Below are positions 46,238 through 54,812 of a stretch of 64,000 nucleotides of DNA, in pieces. The stretch covers positions 620,001 through 684,000 of the forward strand of contig CAJIZG010000001.1 in NCBI GenBank assembly GCA_905181865.1. Reading direction: 5' to 3'. A program made the position numbers and the translations under genes. Under the pieces are notes generated by a model. The model worked only from the letters and a program-made list of their open reading frames with translations. It had not been told where the DNA came from and ran no database searches. Position 1 is the stretch's first letter, and the number at the start of each line of letters is the position of its first letter. This stretch comes from Urechidicola croceus. Lineage in GTDB: Bacteria > Bacteroidota > Bacteroidia > Flavobacteriales > Flavobacteriaceae.

Positions 46238-46256
46238 ACCTAACGGCTAGTATAAG
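46238..46256 (-). repeat. right half of an attC-like site, cut by the IS6 element
   Basis: On the minus strand the sequence CTTATACTAGCC then GTTAGGT (perfect GTTRRRY) lies 14 bp before the nitroreductase start codon. The matching R'' half is absent: the IS6 tip begins at 46257. Confidence 0.5.
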
Positions 46257-47030
46257 GGTTCTTTCGTATCTACCAAATATAATTATAAAAGTTTGATTTA
46301 AATCTTGATTTACGAAGTTAATGATATAAATGATTTATAGGTTGAATTTTCAGGATTCAACAGTTGATTTTTCTTTATCATTCTAATCACTTCTATGCCT
46401 GATATGGTTCTCTTTGCAGATTCAAATTCTTTAAAGTCTAAACCAAGCATTATACGCCACTTTCTCATTCGATGATCTTGTTCTACAATATTATTCAAGT
46501 ACTTACATTGCCTTATTTTTATATTTGAATAGTTTCTCCGATTGTATAGTTTTATCGCAGCTGTGTTCGCCCCACTCTTATCAATGTTTAGCAGTTCTGG
46601 CTTAGAATTACTTTCTATCGCTTTTATTAAAAATCTTTGAGCGGATATGCGCTGTCTTCTCTTTGTTAAAAGGAAATTCACGGTATTTCCTTCTTTATCA
46701 ATTGCTCTATACAAATAACTCCATTACCCTTTTACTTTAACATAAGTTTCATCCATTCTCCATCTTTTACCAACTATTTTCTTCCTTTTTCTAAATTGTT
46801 GTTCAACAAGCGGAGTAAACTTAAATACCTACCTTTTGAATAGTAGCATGATCCACTTTTACACCTCTAATTGACATTAATTCTTCTACATCTCGGTAGC
46901 TAAGACTGAATCTTAATTTGAAGTAAACTGCTTGAAGAATAATTGATTTGGAGAAGCAGTGACCTTTGAACATCTTTTTGGAGTAAATATAGATCTTTAT
47001 TTTTTTGCTTACCTTAGATGCGACAGAACC
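46257..47030 (-). mobile_element. IS6-family element, inactive
   Basis: Tips GGTTCTTTCGTATCTA (46257) and GGTTCTGTCGCATCTA (from 47030 on the minus strand) form a 16-bp inverted repeat with two mismatches. Length 774 bp fits the family. The eight bases outside each tip differ (AGTATAAG versus AGCCAGTA), so there is no target duplication, and DNA between the original flanks was probably lost. Confidence 0.8.
46310..46973 (-). pseudogene. IS6-family transposase, frameshifted
   Basis: From 46973 the minus strand reads MFKGHCFSKSIILQAVYFKL, LSYRDVEELMSIRGVKVDHA, then shifts frame near 46835 (RWRMDETYVKVKG) and meets a stop near 46725 before YLYRAIDKEGNTVNFLLTKR and the rest. The D of MDETY and the E-containing EQDHR.RK core are present, but the frame is broken twice. 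Confidence 0.82.
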
Positions 47031-47242
47031 AGCCAGTAATCTGGTTCACCAATCCTTTGACCTTGACTATAGACATCTAATTTCTGTTCGGGGGAATCAC
47101 CATATGATAGTTCCGTAGTTAGAGCATATCTCATTCCCAAAAAGGATGATACTTCTGTTAAGTTTATTTTATTATTTCCAATATTTGAACAACCCATAAA
47201 AAAGAGCATTCCGATCAAATAAATTATTTTTAAGTCTTTCAT
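47031..47242 (-). pseudogene. N-terminal fragment of a secreted esterase-like lipoprotein
   Basis: From ATG 47242 the frame reads MKDLKIIYLIGMLFFMGCSN (lipobox) and then YALTTELSYGDSPEQKLDVY, the usual opening of alpha/beta-hydrolase esterases. The coding frame is cut by the IS6 tip at 47030. It starts 8 bp after the R' box of attC site A, so it was a cassette gene. Confidence 0.6.
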
Positions 47243-47250
47243 AATATTCA

Positions 47251-47302
47251 AGGTAACGGTTTGGCTAAACTGCGTTTTAATGCAGTTTAGGTTTTGTTAG
47301 GC
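47251..47302 (-). repeat. attC-like recombination site A
   Basis: On the minus strand: R'' GCCTAAC (47302-47296), arm CTAAACTGC, loop ATTAAAAC, arm GCAGTTTAG, then R' GTTACCT (47257-47251). The 9-bp arms pair perfectly. It starts 3 bp after the stop of the small lipoprotein gene and ends 8 bp before the next start, the layout of an integron cassette junction. Confidence 0.75.
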
Positions 47303-47305
47303 ACT

Positions 47306-47596
47306 TTATTTAATTTCTTGAACTTCAATGTAATCTGGTCCACCATCGACTGGATATCCATCAATCTTGTAACCAACAACAGTTACATTTTGATTAACAT
47401 AATCATCTAAGTTCACAGCGCTACTTCTTAAAGCATATCCCGATACAGTATGTGTTCCATATTGATAAGTAGTTAGACCTTGTTCTTGAATTGTTCCTGT
47501 TATTTCAATATTATCTGGATTGCCATCTTCTTTATCACATGAAATGACTGATAGACATATTAATATTCCGACAAATAGAAATTTGAATAATTTCAT
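47306..47596 (-). CDS. small OB-fold-like lipoprotein (cassette gene)
   Basis: The 96-residue protein has a lipobox (LFVGILICLSVISC) and then IEITGTIQEQGLTTYQYGTH, NLDDYVNQNVTVVGYKIDGY and PDYIEVQEIK, a pattern of short strands like an OB-fold. No family is recognised. It lies between a GTTAAAT box (47609-47615, minus strand) 12 bp before its start and attC site A 3 bp after its stop, so it is a single-gene cassette. Confidence 0.7.
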   Translation of the reverse strand: MKLFKFLFVGILICLSVISCDKEDGNPDNIEITGTIQEQGLTTYQYGTHTVSGYALRSSAVNLDDYVNQNVTVVGYKIDGYPVDGGPDYIEVQEIK

Positions 47597-47833
47597 AATT
47601 TTATTTTAATTTAACGTTCTAATTAATTTTTATATTCTGACCAATGTTTTTGCAAGTGTTTAATTGTCTACCTATTACAATTTAATATTTTCTCTCGAAA
47701 ATCAACTTCATTAACGTTAGCTTGGGAAGTCAGTTTCTCTCGGGAGACAGGATGAATGTTCGTTAAGGGATATAGTTTGGTATAAGAATAGTAGCGGATT
47801 TCAAGGCACTTGCCTTTCAGTTTTTCACTAACT

Positions 47834-49150
47834 TTTATAGTGTCAGCAAAAAGCGAACTTTTAAAGGGATTTATCTAAGAGATAGATTTAATATATTTAT
47901 TAACCTTTAAAAGCAAATGATATGTCTAAAAAGAAGAATACTAGTTCATTAATTAGTGAACTAAAAAAAACAAGAAGAAACTACGCTTCAGAAGAAAAAA
48001 TCAGAATAGTTATTGATGGAATGCTTGGTGAAAGCACCATTGCAGAGTTATGTCGTAAAAAAGGAATAGCCCAGGCCTTATAGTACAAATGGAGTAAAGA
48101 CTTCATGGAAGCTGGTAAAAAAAGGTTATCAGGTGATACTATGCGGGAAGCAAACACTTCTGAAGTAAAAGGATTAAAAGATGAGAACCGCCCATTGAAA
48201 GAACTTAAAGTAAATAAAACTACATTTTACAAGTGGTATAAATCTTACTTGGATAATGGGTATGCTGGTTTAGTAAGAAAACAGTCTAGTCAAAAATATA
48301 GTTGGAATAGAATTAATGATGCCGACCGAGATAAAGTCGTTGGAATAGCCTTGGAGAAATCTGAATTATCATCCAGAGAACTTGCTTGGCATATCACCGA
48401 CGCCTATCGTTATTACGTTAGTGAATCTAGTGTTTATCGCATTTTAAAATCTAATGGACTTATTACAACTCCTACATTTAGAGTGATGAGTGCCTCTGAT
48501 AGCTTCTATGACAAAACCACTTCTGTAAATCAAATGTGGCAAACTGATTTTACTTATTTTAAAATCTACGGTTGGGATTGGTATTATTTATCAACGATTT
48601 TAGATGATTACAGTCGTTTCATTGTTCGTTGGGAGTTATGTTCAACAATGAAAGCGATAGATGTAAAAAACACCATAGATAAGGTTTTATTTACAGTAGA
48701 ATTACCTGAGAACAGACCTCCCAAACTACTGTCAGATAATGGCTCTTGTTATATCTCGAATGAACTTGCAGCATATTTACAAGAAAAAAATATTCATCAT
48801 GTAAGAGGGAGGCCATTACATCCACAGACACAAGGAAAGATTGAAAGATATCATCGTTCCATGAAAAATGTGGTTACATTGGATAATTACTTTAGTCCAG
48901 GTCAACTTGCAGTTAAAATGGAAGAGTTCGTGAAGTATTATAATTTTCAGCGGTATCATGAATCTTTAGAAAACCTAACTCCTTCAGATGTCTATTTTGG
49001 AAATGGACAGAAGAAATTAAAACAACGCAAATTGATTAAAAACAGAACGTTACAAGCAAGAAAAAACAGTTCCAAAAAAATTAATTAAATTTGTGAAATT
49101 ACTCTCTTAAATTTTAACCCAAAAAGCTCAATTTTATTTGACTACAAACA
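47834..49150 (+). mobile_element. IS3-family element, copy 3 (diverged, with internal deletion)
   Basis: Its ends (TTTATAGTGTCAGCAAAAAG left; ...TTTGACTACAAACA right) and proteins are related to copies 1 and 2 but clearly diverged. It is about 160 bp shorter because of an internal deletion. The right end falls 23 bp before the start codon of the giant adhesin gene and may affect its expression. Confidence 0.8.
47922..49088 (+). pseudogene. fused OrfA-OrfB transposase of IS3 copy 3
   Basis: The frame starts MSKKKNTSSLISELKKTRRN, hits a TAG in the helix-turn-helix part (AQAL-stop-YKWSKDF), and then runs from LKDENRPLKEL directly into KVNKTTFYKWYKSYLDNGYA of OrfB. The joint lies at a Leu-Lys-Glu-Leu coding stretch present in both ORFs of copies 1 and 2, so a deletion between short repeats is likely. 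The D-D-E core is complete. Confidence 0.8.
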
Positions 49151-49173
49151 GAACTAAAAATTCTTCCATTTTT

Positions 49174-52100
49174 ATGAAAATATTATTAAGTAAAAATAAC
49201 TTGTATTGGGCTTGTATGATGTTGCTTTTTACAATGCATCCAAAAGCTCAAGAACTTTTCTATTCAGCATTCGAAAAAACAGCTACACCCCATTTTAAAA
49301 CTGTAGAGCCTTTAAGTGTTTTAACAAAAAAATTTAATTATGGAGTTACGGAAACTTCGTATTCAGCATTAGATAATACTATTTCCTCAAGCGAGCTTAA
49401 ACCAGCGATTGGATTATTTGCAACAATGAAGGTAAAAGTAAATTCAAATTTACCGTCACAAACAGCTTGTGAAGGAGCTTCAGGAAATCAATTAATTAAT
49501 CCCTCTTTTGAAATACCTGCACAAACTGATATTGGAAATAATATTCTGACATGGCCGATAAATGGTTGGAATGGAGGGGGAGATGATCCAAATATTGTAA
49601 AAGCGAATGGCGTTACAAGCACTGGTGGCCCAACAAGTGCAAAGGAGGGCGTTCAATATTTAGATATTGCCAATGGAGAAGCGGATTTTTATCAGGAATT
49701 TGACTTTGAGTGCAATACACAAGTGTTCTTTTCTGGTTATTTTTCCGTTCGTGATGGACAGTCTTCTTCAGGAAAAATTGATATAAGACGCGTTAATAGC
49801 GATAATACAACTGACATCGTTGCTAGTTCAAACCAATTAAACATGCCATCTACTGCTAATATATGGTATTTAGCTTCTGGGAGTGCTTCATTATCGACAG
49901 GTAAGTATAGATTTCAAATCAGTATGGGAAACCACGCTAATTTTGATAGTGCTTGTTTTTCTTATGATAATGCAAATATTGATACTGGTTCATATGAACC
50001 AGTATGTGAAAGTAGTAGTAGCATTACTCTTACAGGTACTCCAACCGATAATCTTGGTACTTGGACTGGCAGTGGTATCGTTGACAATGGTGACGGAACA
50101 GCTAGTTTCAATCCGTCAGGGTTAGGCGGAACTATTGTCCCCGTAACTTATACTCATTCCAATACTTCAGGCTTCAGTTGTTCTGAAAGCACTAATATTA
50201 CCGTGAATCAAAATACTCCGCCCACGTTCACGCAAGTTCCAGAGATTTGTAGTGGAGACACTTTACCTAATTTACCCTCCACCTCTAGCAATGGTGTCAC
50301 AGGAACTTGGTCGCCCTCTTTGGATAACACCACAACCACCACTTATACTTTTACCCCAGATGCAGGCCAATGTGCAGTAACATCGAGCATCGACATTGTG
50401 GTGAACCCGATTATAACGCCCTTTTTTAATGCGGTAAATCCGATTTGCAGTGGAGACACTTTGTCCAATTTACCCTCCACCTCTAGCAATGGTGTCACAG
50501 GAACTTGGTCGCCAGCAATGAACAATACAGTAACTACGAACTATACTTTTACTCCAGATGCAGGTCAATGTGCAGTAACATCGAGCATCGACATTGTGGT
50601 GAACCCGATTATAACGCCCTTTTTTAGTGCGGTAAATCCGATTTGCAGTGGAGACACTTTGTCCAATTTACCCTCCACCTCTAGCAATGGTGTCACAGGA
50701 ACTTGGTCGCCAGCAATGAACAATACAGTAACTACGAACTATACTTTTACTCCAGATGCAGGTCAATGTGCAGTAACATCGAGCATCGACATTGTGGTGA
50801 ACCCGATTATAACGCCTTCTTTTAGTGTGGTGAATCCAATTTGCAGTGGAGACACTTTACCTAATTTACCCTCCACCTCTAGCAATAGTATCACAGGAAC
50901 TTGGACGCCAGCAATGAACAATACAGCAACTACGAACTATACTTTTACTCCAGATGCAGGTCAATGTGCAGTAACATCGAGCATCGACATTGTGGTGAAC
51001 CCGATTATAACGCCCTTTTTTAGTGCGGTAAATCCGATTTGCAGTGGAGACACTTTGTCCAATTTACCCTCCACCTCTAGCAATGGTGTCACAGGAACTT
51101 GGTCGCCAGCAATGAACAATACAGTAACTACGAACTATACTTTTACTCCAGATGCAGGTCAATGTGCAGTAACATCGAGCATCGACATTGTGGTGAACCC
51201 GATTATAACGCCCTTTTTTAATGCGGTAAATCCGATTTGCAGTGGAGACACTTTATCCAATTTACCCTCCACCTCTAGCAATGGTGTCAAAGGAACTTGG
51301 TCGCCAGCAATGAACAATACAGCAACTACGACCTATACTTTTACTCCAGATGCAGGTCAATGTGCAGTAACATCGAGCATCGACATTGTGGTCAATCCGA
51401 TTATAACGCCCTTTTTTAATGCGGTAAATCCGATTTGCAGTGGAGACACTTTGTCCAATTTACCCTCCACCTCTAGCAATGGTGTCACAGGAACTTGGTC
51501 GCCAGCAATGAACAATACAGCAACTACGACCTATACTTTTACTCCAGATGCAGGTCAATGTGCAGTAACATCGAGCATCGACATTGTGGTCAATCCGATT
51601 ATAACGCCTTCTTTTAGTGTGGTGAATCCAATTTGCAGTGGAGACACTTTACCTAATTTACCCTCCACCTCTAGCAATAGTATCACAGGAACTTGGTCGC
51701 CAGCAATGAATAATACAGCAACTACGAACTATACTTTTACTCCAGATGCAGGTCAATGTGCTGAGAATGCAAATATGACTATTGAGGTGAATTCAGATAC
51801 AGCACCAACGTTCACGCAAATTCCAGCTATTTGTTCCGGAGACGCTTTAAGTGAACTACTTACCACATCGAATAATGGCATTCATGGAACTTGGTCGCCC
51901 TCTTTGGATAACACCACAACAACCACTTATACTTTTACTCCAGATGCAGGCCAATGTGCAGTAACATCGAGCATCGACATTGTGGTGAACCCGATTATAA
52001 CGCCCTTTTTTAGTGCGGTAAATCCTATTTGTAGTGGAGACACTTTACCTAATTTACCCTCCACCTCTAGCAATAGTATCACAGGAACTTGGTCGCCCTC

Positions 52101-53868
52101 TTTGGATAACACCACAACAACCACTTATACTTTTACCCCAGATGCAGGCCAATGTGCAGTAACATCGAGCATCGACATTGTGGTAAACCCGATTATAACG
52201 CCCTTTTTTAATGCGGTAAATCCGATTTGCAGTGGAGACACTTTACCTAATTTACCCTCCACCTCTAGCAATGGTGTCACAGGAACTTGGTCGCCCTCTT
52301 TGGATAACACCACAACAACCACTTATACTTTTACTCCAGATGCCGGTCAATGTGCAGTAACATCGAGCATCGATATTGTGGTCAATCCGATTATAACGCC
52401 CTTTTTTAATGCGGTAAATCCGATTTGCAGTGGAGACACTTTACCTAATTTACCCTCCACCTCTAGCAATGATGTCACAGGAACTTGGTCGCCCTCTTTG
52501 GATAACACCACAACAACCACTTATACTTTTACTCCAGATACAGGCCAATGTGCAGTAACATCGAGCATCGACATTGTGGTGAACCCGATTATAACGCCCT
52601 TTTTTAGTGCGGTAAATCCGATTTGTAGTGGAGACACTTTACCTAATTTACCCTCCACCTCTAGCAATGGTGTCACAGGAACTTGGTCGCCCTCTTTGGA
52701 TAACACCACAACAACCACTTATACTTTTACTCCAGATACAGGCCAATGTGCAGTAACATCGAGCATCGACATTGTGGTGAACCCGATTATAACGCCCTTT
52801 TTTAGTGCGGTAAATCCGATTTGTAGTGGAGACACTTTACCTAATTTACCCTCCACCTCTAGCAATGATGTCACAGGAACTTGGTCGCCCTCTTTGGATA
52901 ACACCACAACAACCACTTATACTTTTACCCCAGATTTAGGCCAATGTGCAGTAACATCGAGCATCGACATTGTGGTGAACCCGATTATAACGCCCTTTTT
53001 TAGTGCGGTAAATCCGATTTGCAGTGGAGACACTTTACCTAATTTACCCTCCACCTCTAGCAATGGTGTCACAGGAACTTGGTCGCCCTCTTTGGATAAC
53101 ACCACAACAACCACTTATACTTTTACTCCAGATACAGGCCAATGTGCAGTAACATCGAGCATCGACATTGTGGTGAACCCGATTATAACGCCCTTTTTTA
53201 GTGCGGTTAATCCGATTTGTAGTGGAGACACTTTACCTAATTTACCCTCCACCTCTAGCAATGGTGTCACAGGAACTTGGTCGCCCTCTTTGGATAACAC
53301 CACAACAACCACTTATACTTTTACCCCAGACGCAGACCAATGTGCAGTAACATCGAGTATCGACATTGTGGTGAACCCGATTATAACGCCCTTTTTTAGT
53401 GCGGTAAATCCGATTCGCGGTGGAGACACTTTGTCCAATTTACCCTCCACCTCTAACAATGGTATCAAAGGAACTTGGTCGCCAGCAATGAACAATACAG
53501 CAACTACGAACTATACTTTTACTCCAGATGCAGGTCAATGTGCAGTAACATCTAATATAGAGATTGTTGTAAGTAATATTAACAACGCATTCTCGCCAAA
53601 TGGAGACGGTGTGAATGATATATTTATAATACCAATACTGTTAAATTATCTAGACTTTGAGATAGAAGTTTTTAATAGATGGGGTACTAAAGTTTACTAT
53701 TATAATAACAACGGTAGCACAAGTCCCTCATGGTGGGACGGTTATGCAACGGTTGGACTCTTGCAGGGTAACAGCAAACCGTTAACCGTAGGAACGTATT
53801 ATTATATTATTTATCTTAACAATAAGGTAAAAGAGAAAATTACCGGTTGGATATATTTAAATAGATAA
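49174..53868 (+). CDS. giant SprB-like repeat adhesin with type B (CHU_C) sorting domain
   Basis: Starting at 49174 (1,564 residues) gives a signal peptide (LYWACMMLLFTMHPKAQ); the frame upstream is IS sequence. The order is a unique N-terminal part with a carbohydrate-binding-like fold (about 85-290), then 17 tandem repeats of exactly 66 residues (50206-53571), then the gliding-motility C-terminal domain (AFSPNGDGVNDIFIIP ... EVFNRWGTKVYYY ... KEKITGWIYLNR). Each repeat carries NPICSGDTLPNLPSTSSN and TYTFTPDAGQCAV with two cysteines, PKD/SprB-like. It is exported by the type IX system to the cell surface as an adhesin. The SprF-like partner follows 19 bp later. Confidence 0.9.
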   Translation: MKILLSKNNLYWACMMLLFTMHPKAQELFYSAFEKTATPHFKTVEPLSVLTKKFNYGVTETSYSALDNTISSSELKPAIGLFATMKVKVNSNLPSQTACEGASGNQLINPSFEIPAQTDIGNNILTWPINGWNGGGDDPNIVKANGVTSTGGPTSAKEGVQYLDIANGEADFYQEFDFECNTQVFFSGYFSVRDGQSSSGKIDIRRVNSDNTTDIVASSNQLNMPSTANIWYLASGSASLSTGKYRFQISMGNHANFDSACFSYDNANIDTGSYEPVCESSSSITLTGTPTDNLGTWTGSGIVDNGDGTASFNPSGLGGTIVPVTYTHSNTSGFSCSESTNITVNQNTPPTFTQVPEICSGDTLPNLPSTSSNGVTGTWSPSLDNTTTTTYTFTPDAGQCAVTSSIDIVVNPIITPFFNAVNPICSGDTLSNLPSTSSNGVTGTWSPAMNNTVTTNYTFTPDAGQCAVTSSIDIVVNPIITPFFSAVNPICSGDTLSNLPSTSSNGVTGTWSPAMNNTVTTNYTFTPDAGQCAVTSSIDIVVNPIITPSFSVVNPICSGDTLPNLPSTSSNSITGTWTPAMNNTATTNYTFTPDAGQCAVTSSIDIVVNPIITPFFSAVNPICSGDTLSNLPSTSSNGVTGTWSPAMNNTVTTNYTFTPDAGQCAVTSSIDIVVNPIITPFFNAVNPICSGDTLSNLPSTSSNGVKGTWSPAMNNTATTTYTFTPDAGQCAVTSSIDIVVNPIITPFFNAVNPICSGDTLSNLPSTSSNGVTGTWSPAMNNTATTTYTFTPDAGQCAVTSSIDIVVNPIITPSFSVVNPICSGDTLPNLPSTSSNSITGTWSPAMNNTATTNYTFTPDAGQCAENANMTIEVNSDTAPTFTQIPAICSGDALSELLTTSNNGIHGTWSPSLDNTTTTTYTFTPDAGQCAVTSSIDIVVNPIITPFFSAVNPICSGDTLPNLPSTSSNSITGTWSPSLDNTTTTTYTFTPDAGQCAVTSSIDIVVNPIITPFFNAVNPICSGDTLPNLPSTSSNGVTGTWSPSLDNTTTTTYTFTPDAGQCAVTSSIDIVVNPIITPFFNAVNPICSGDTLPNLPSTSSNDVTGTWSPSLDNTTTTTYTFTPDTGQCAVTSSIDIVVNPIITPFFSAVNPICSGDTLPNLPSTSSNGVTGTWSPSLDNTTTTTYTFTPDTGQCAVTSSIDIVVNPIITPFFSAVNPICSGDTLPNLPSTSSNDVTGTWSPSLDNTTTTTYTFTPDLGQCAVTSSIDIVVNPIITPFFSAVNPICSGDTLPNLPSTSSNGVTGTWSPSLDNTTTTTYTFTPDTGQCAVTSSIDIVVNPIITPFFSAVNPICSGDTLPNLPSTSSNGVTGTWSPSLDNTTTTTYTFTPDADQCAVTSSIDIVVNPIITPFFSAVNPIRGGDTLSNLPSTSNNGIKGTWSPAMNNTATTNYTFTPDAGQCAVTSNIEIVVSNINNAFSPNGDGVNDIFIIPILLNYLDFEIEVFNRWGTKVYYYNNNGSTSPSWWDGYATVGLLQGNSKPLTVGTYYYIIYLNNKVKEKITGWIYLNR
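50206..53571 (+). repeat. 17 tandem copies of a 198-bp coding repeat
   Basis: The array is 3,366 bp, exactly 17 x 198. Repeats 2-8 and 17 use the variant SPAMNNT, repeats 1 and 9-16 use SPSLDNT. Repeats 4 and 8 share SFSVV and NSITG, suggesting a higher-order block of four was copied. Repeats 1 and 9 begin with FTQ instead of NPII, marking older units. Because 198 is a multiple of three, antisense frames also stay open. Confidence 0.95.
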
Positions 53869-53887
53869 AACATAAACAAGAAAAGTA

Positions 53888-54796
53888 ATGAAAATAAAAA
53901 TAATATTACTTATAATTATCTTATTTACTACTTTGGTAAAAGCACAACAGGATGCACAATACACTCAATACATGTATAATATGAGTGTTATAAACCCAGC
54001 ATATGCTGGGTCATTTGGTACTTTAAGTATAAATATGTTGGGGAGATCGCAATGGGTTGGCATCCCGGGTGCACCAAGAACTTTAACCCTATCGATTAAT
54101 TCACCCGTTGGTAAAAATGTTGGTTTAGGGCTCTCTGTTATTGCAGATGAAATAGGTCCAATACAAGAACAAAACCTATATGGTGACTTTTCTTATACTT
54201 TAAAAGTTGGTGAAAAAGCAAACCTAGCATTAGGATTAAAAGCAGGTTTTACCTTTTTAAATTTTAATAATTTGAACTATAACAGTACTGAACCGACCTC
54301 AAGTAATCAAAACCCGAATAAAGTTTCTCCAAATTTTGGTATAGGTACTTTTTACTACACAGATAAGTTTTATGCTGGCATGTCAATTCCTAATTTGTTA
54401 CAAACATCTTATTTTAAAAAAAATAAGGAAGAAGCAAAAGTAGCAAAGAGGAATATGCATTTTTTTCTTACCTCTGGTTATATCTTTGAGTTGTCACGCA
54501 ATATAAAGTTAAAACCTTCCATTATGGCAAAAATAGTGCAGGGTGCTCCAGTATCTATAGATTTTTCGGGGAACGTTTTAGTTTTTAATATGTTAGAATT
54601 TGGGCTTTCTCATAGGTTAAAAGAATCTATTTCAGCATTAATAAACGTAAGAACTTCAAGAAGCCTGAGAGTAGGCTATGCTTATGATCACACTTTAACA
54701 GGTCTTGGTGAATTTAACTCAGGATCACATGAGGTTTTAGTACTCTTTAATTTTGATTTTGAAAGGTATAAAATTAGATCTCCAAGATATTTCTAA
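53888..54796 (+). CDS. PorP/SprF family type IX secretion membrane protein
   Basis: The 302-residue protein has a signal peptide (KIILLIIILFTTLVKA) and the family opening QQDAQYTQYMYNMSVINPAY, AGSFGTLSINMLGRSQWVGI, GAPRTLTLSINSPVGKNVGL. The rest is an outer-membrane beta-barrel (FGIGTFYYTDKFYAGMSIPN; GSHEVLVLFNF). SprF-type proteins are needed to deliver their cognate CHU_C adhesin, and here the adhesin gene is directly upstream. Confidence 0.92.
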   Translation: MKIKIILLIIILFTTLVKAQQDAQYTQYMYNMSVINPAYAGSFGTLSINMLGRSQWVGIPGAPRTLTLSINSPVGKNVGLGLSVIADEIGPIQEQNLYGDFSYTLKVGEKANLALGLKAGFTFLNFNNLNYNSTEPTSSNQNPNKVSPNFGIGTFYYTDKFYAGMSIPNLLQTSYFKKNKEEAKVAKRNMHFFLTSGYIFELSRNIKLKPSIMAKIVQGAPVSIDFSGNVLVFNMLEFGLSHRLKESISALINVRTSRSLRVGYAYDHTLTGLGEFNSGSHEVLVLFNFDFERYKIRSPRYF

Positions 54797-54812
54797 CTTT
54801 AAAAATACAATT

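Noticed and set aside
50343-53495. Series of nearly identical 60-65-residue antisense ORFs
   Set aside because: They are shadows of the tandem repeat, open because the repeat length is a multiple of three.
50206-53571. CRISPR array
   Set aside because: The repeats are 198 bp, have no distinct spacers, stay in one coding frame and encode a known adhesin repeat.
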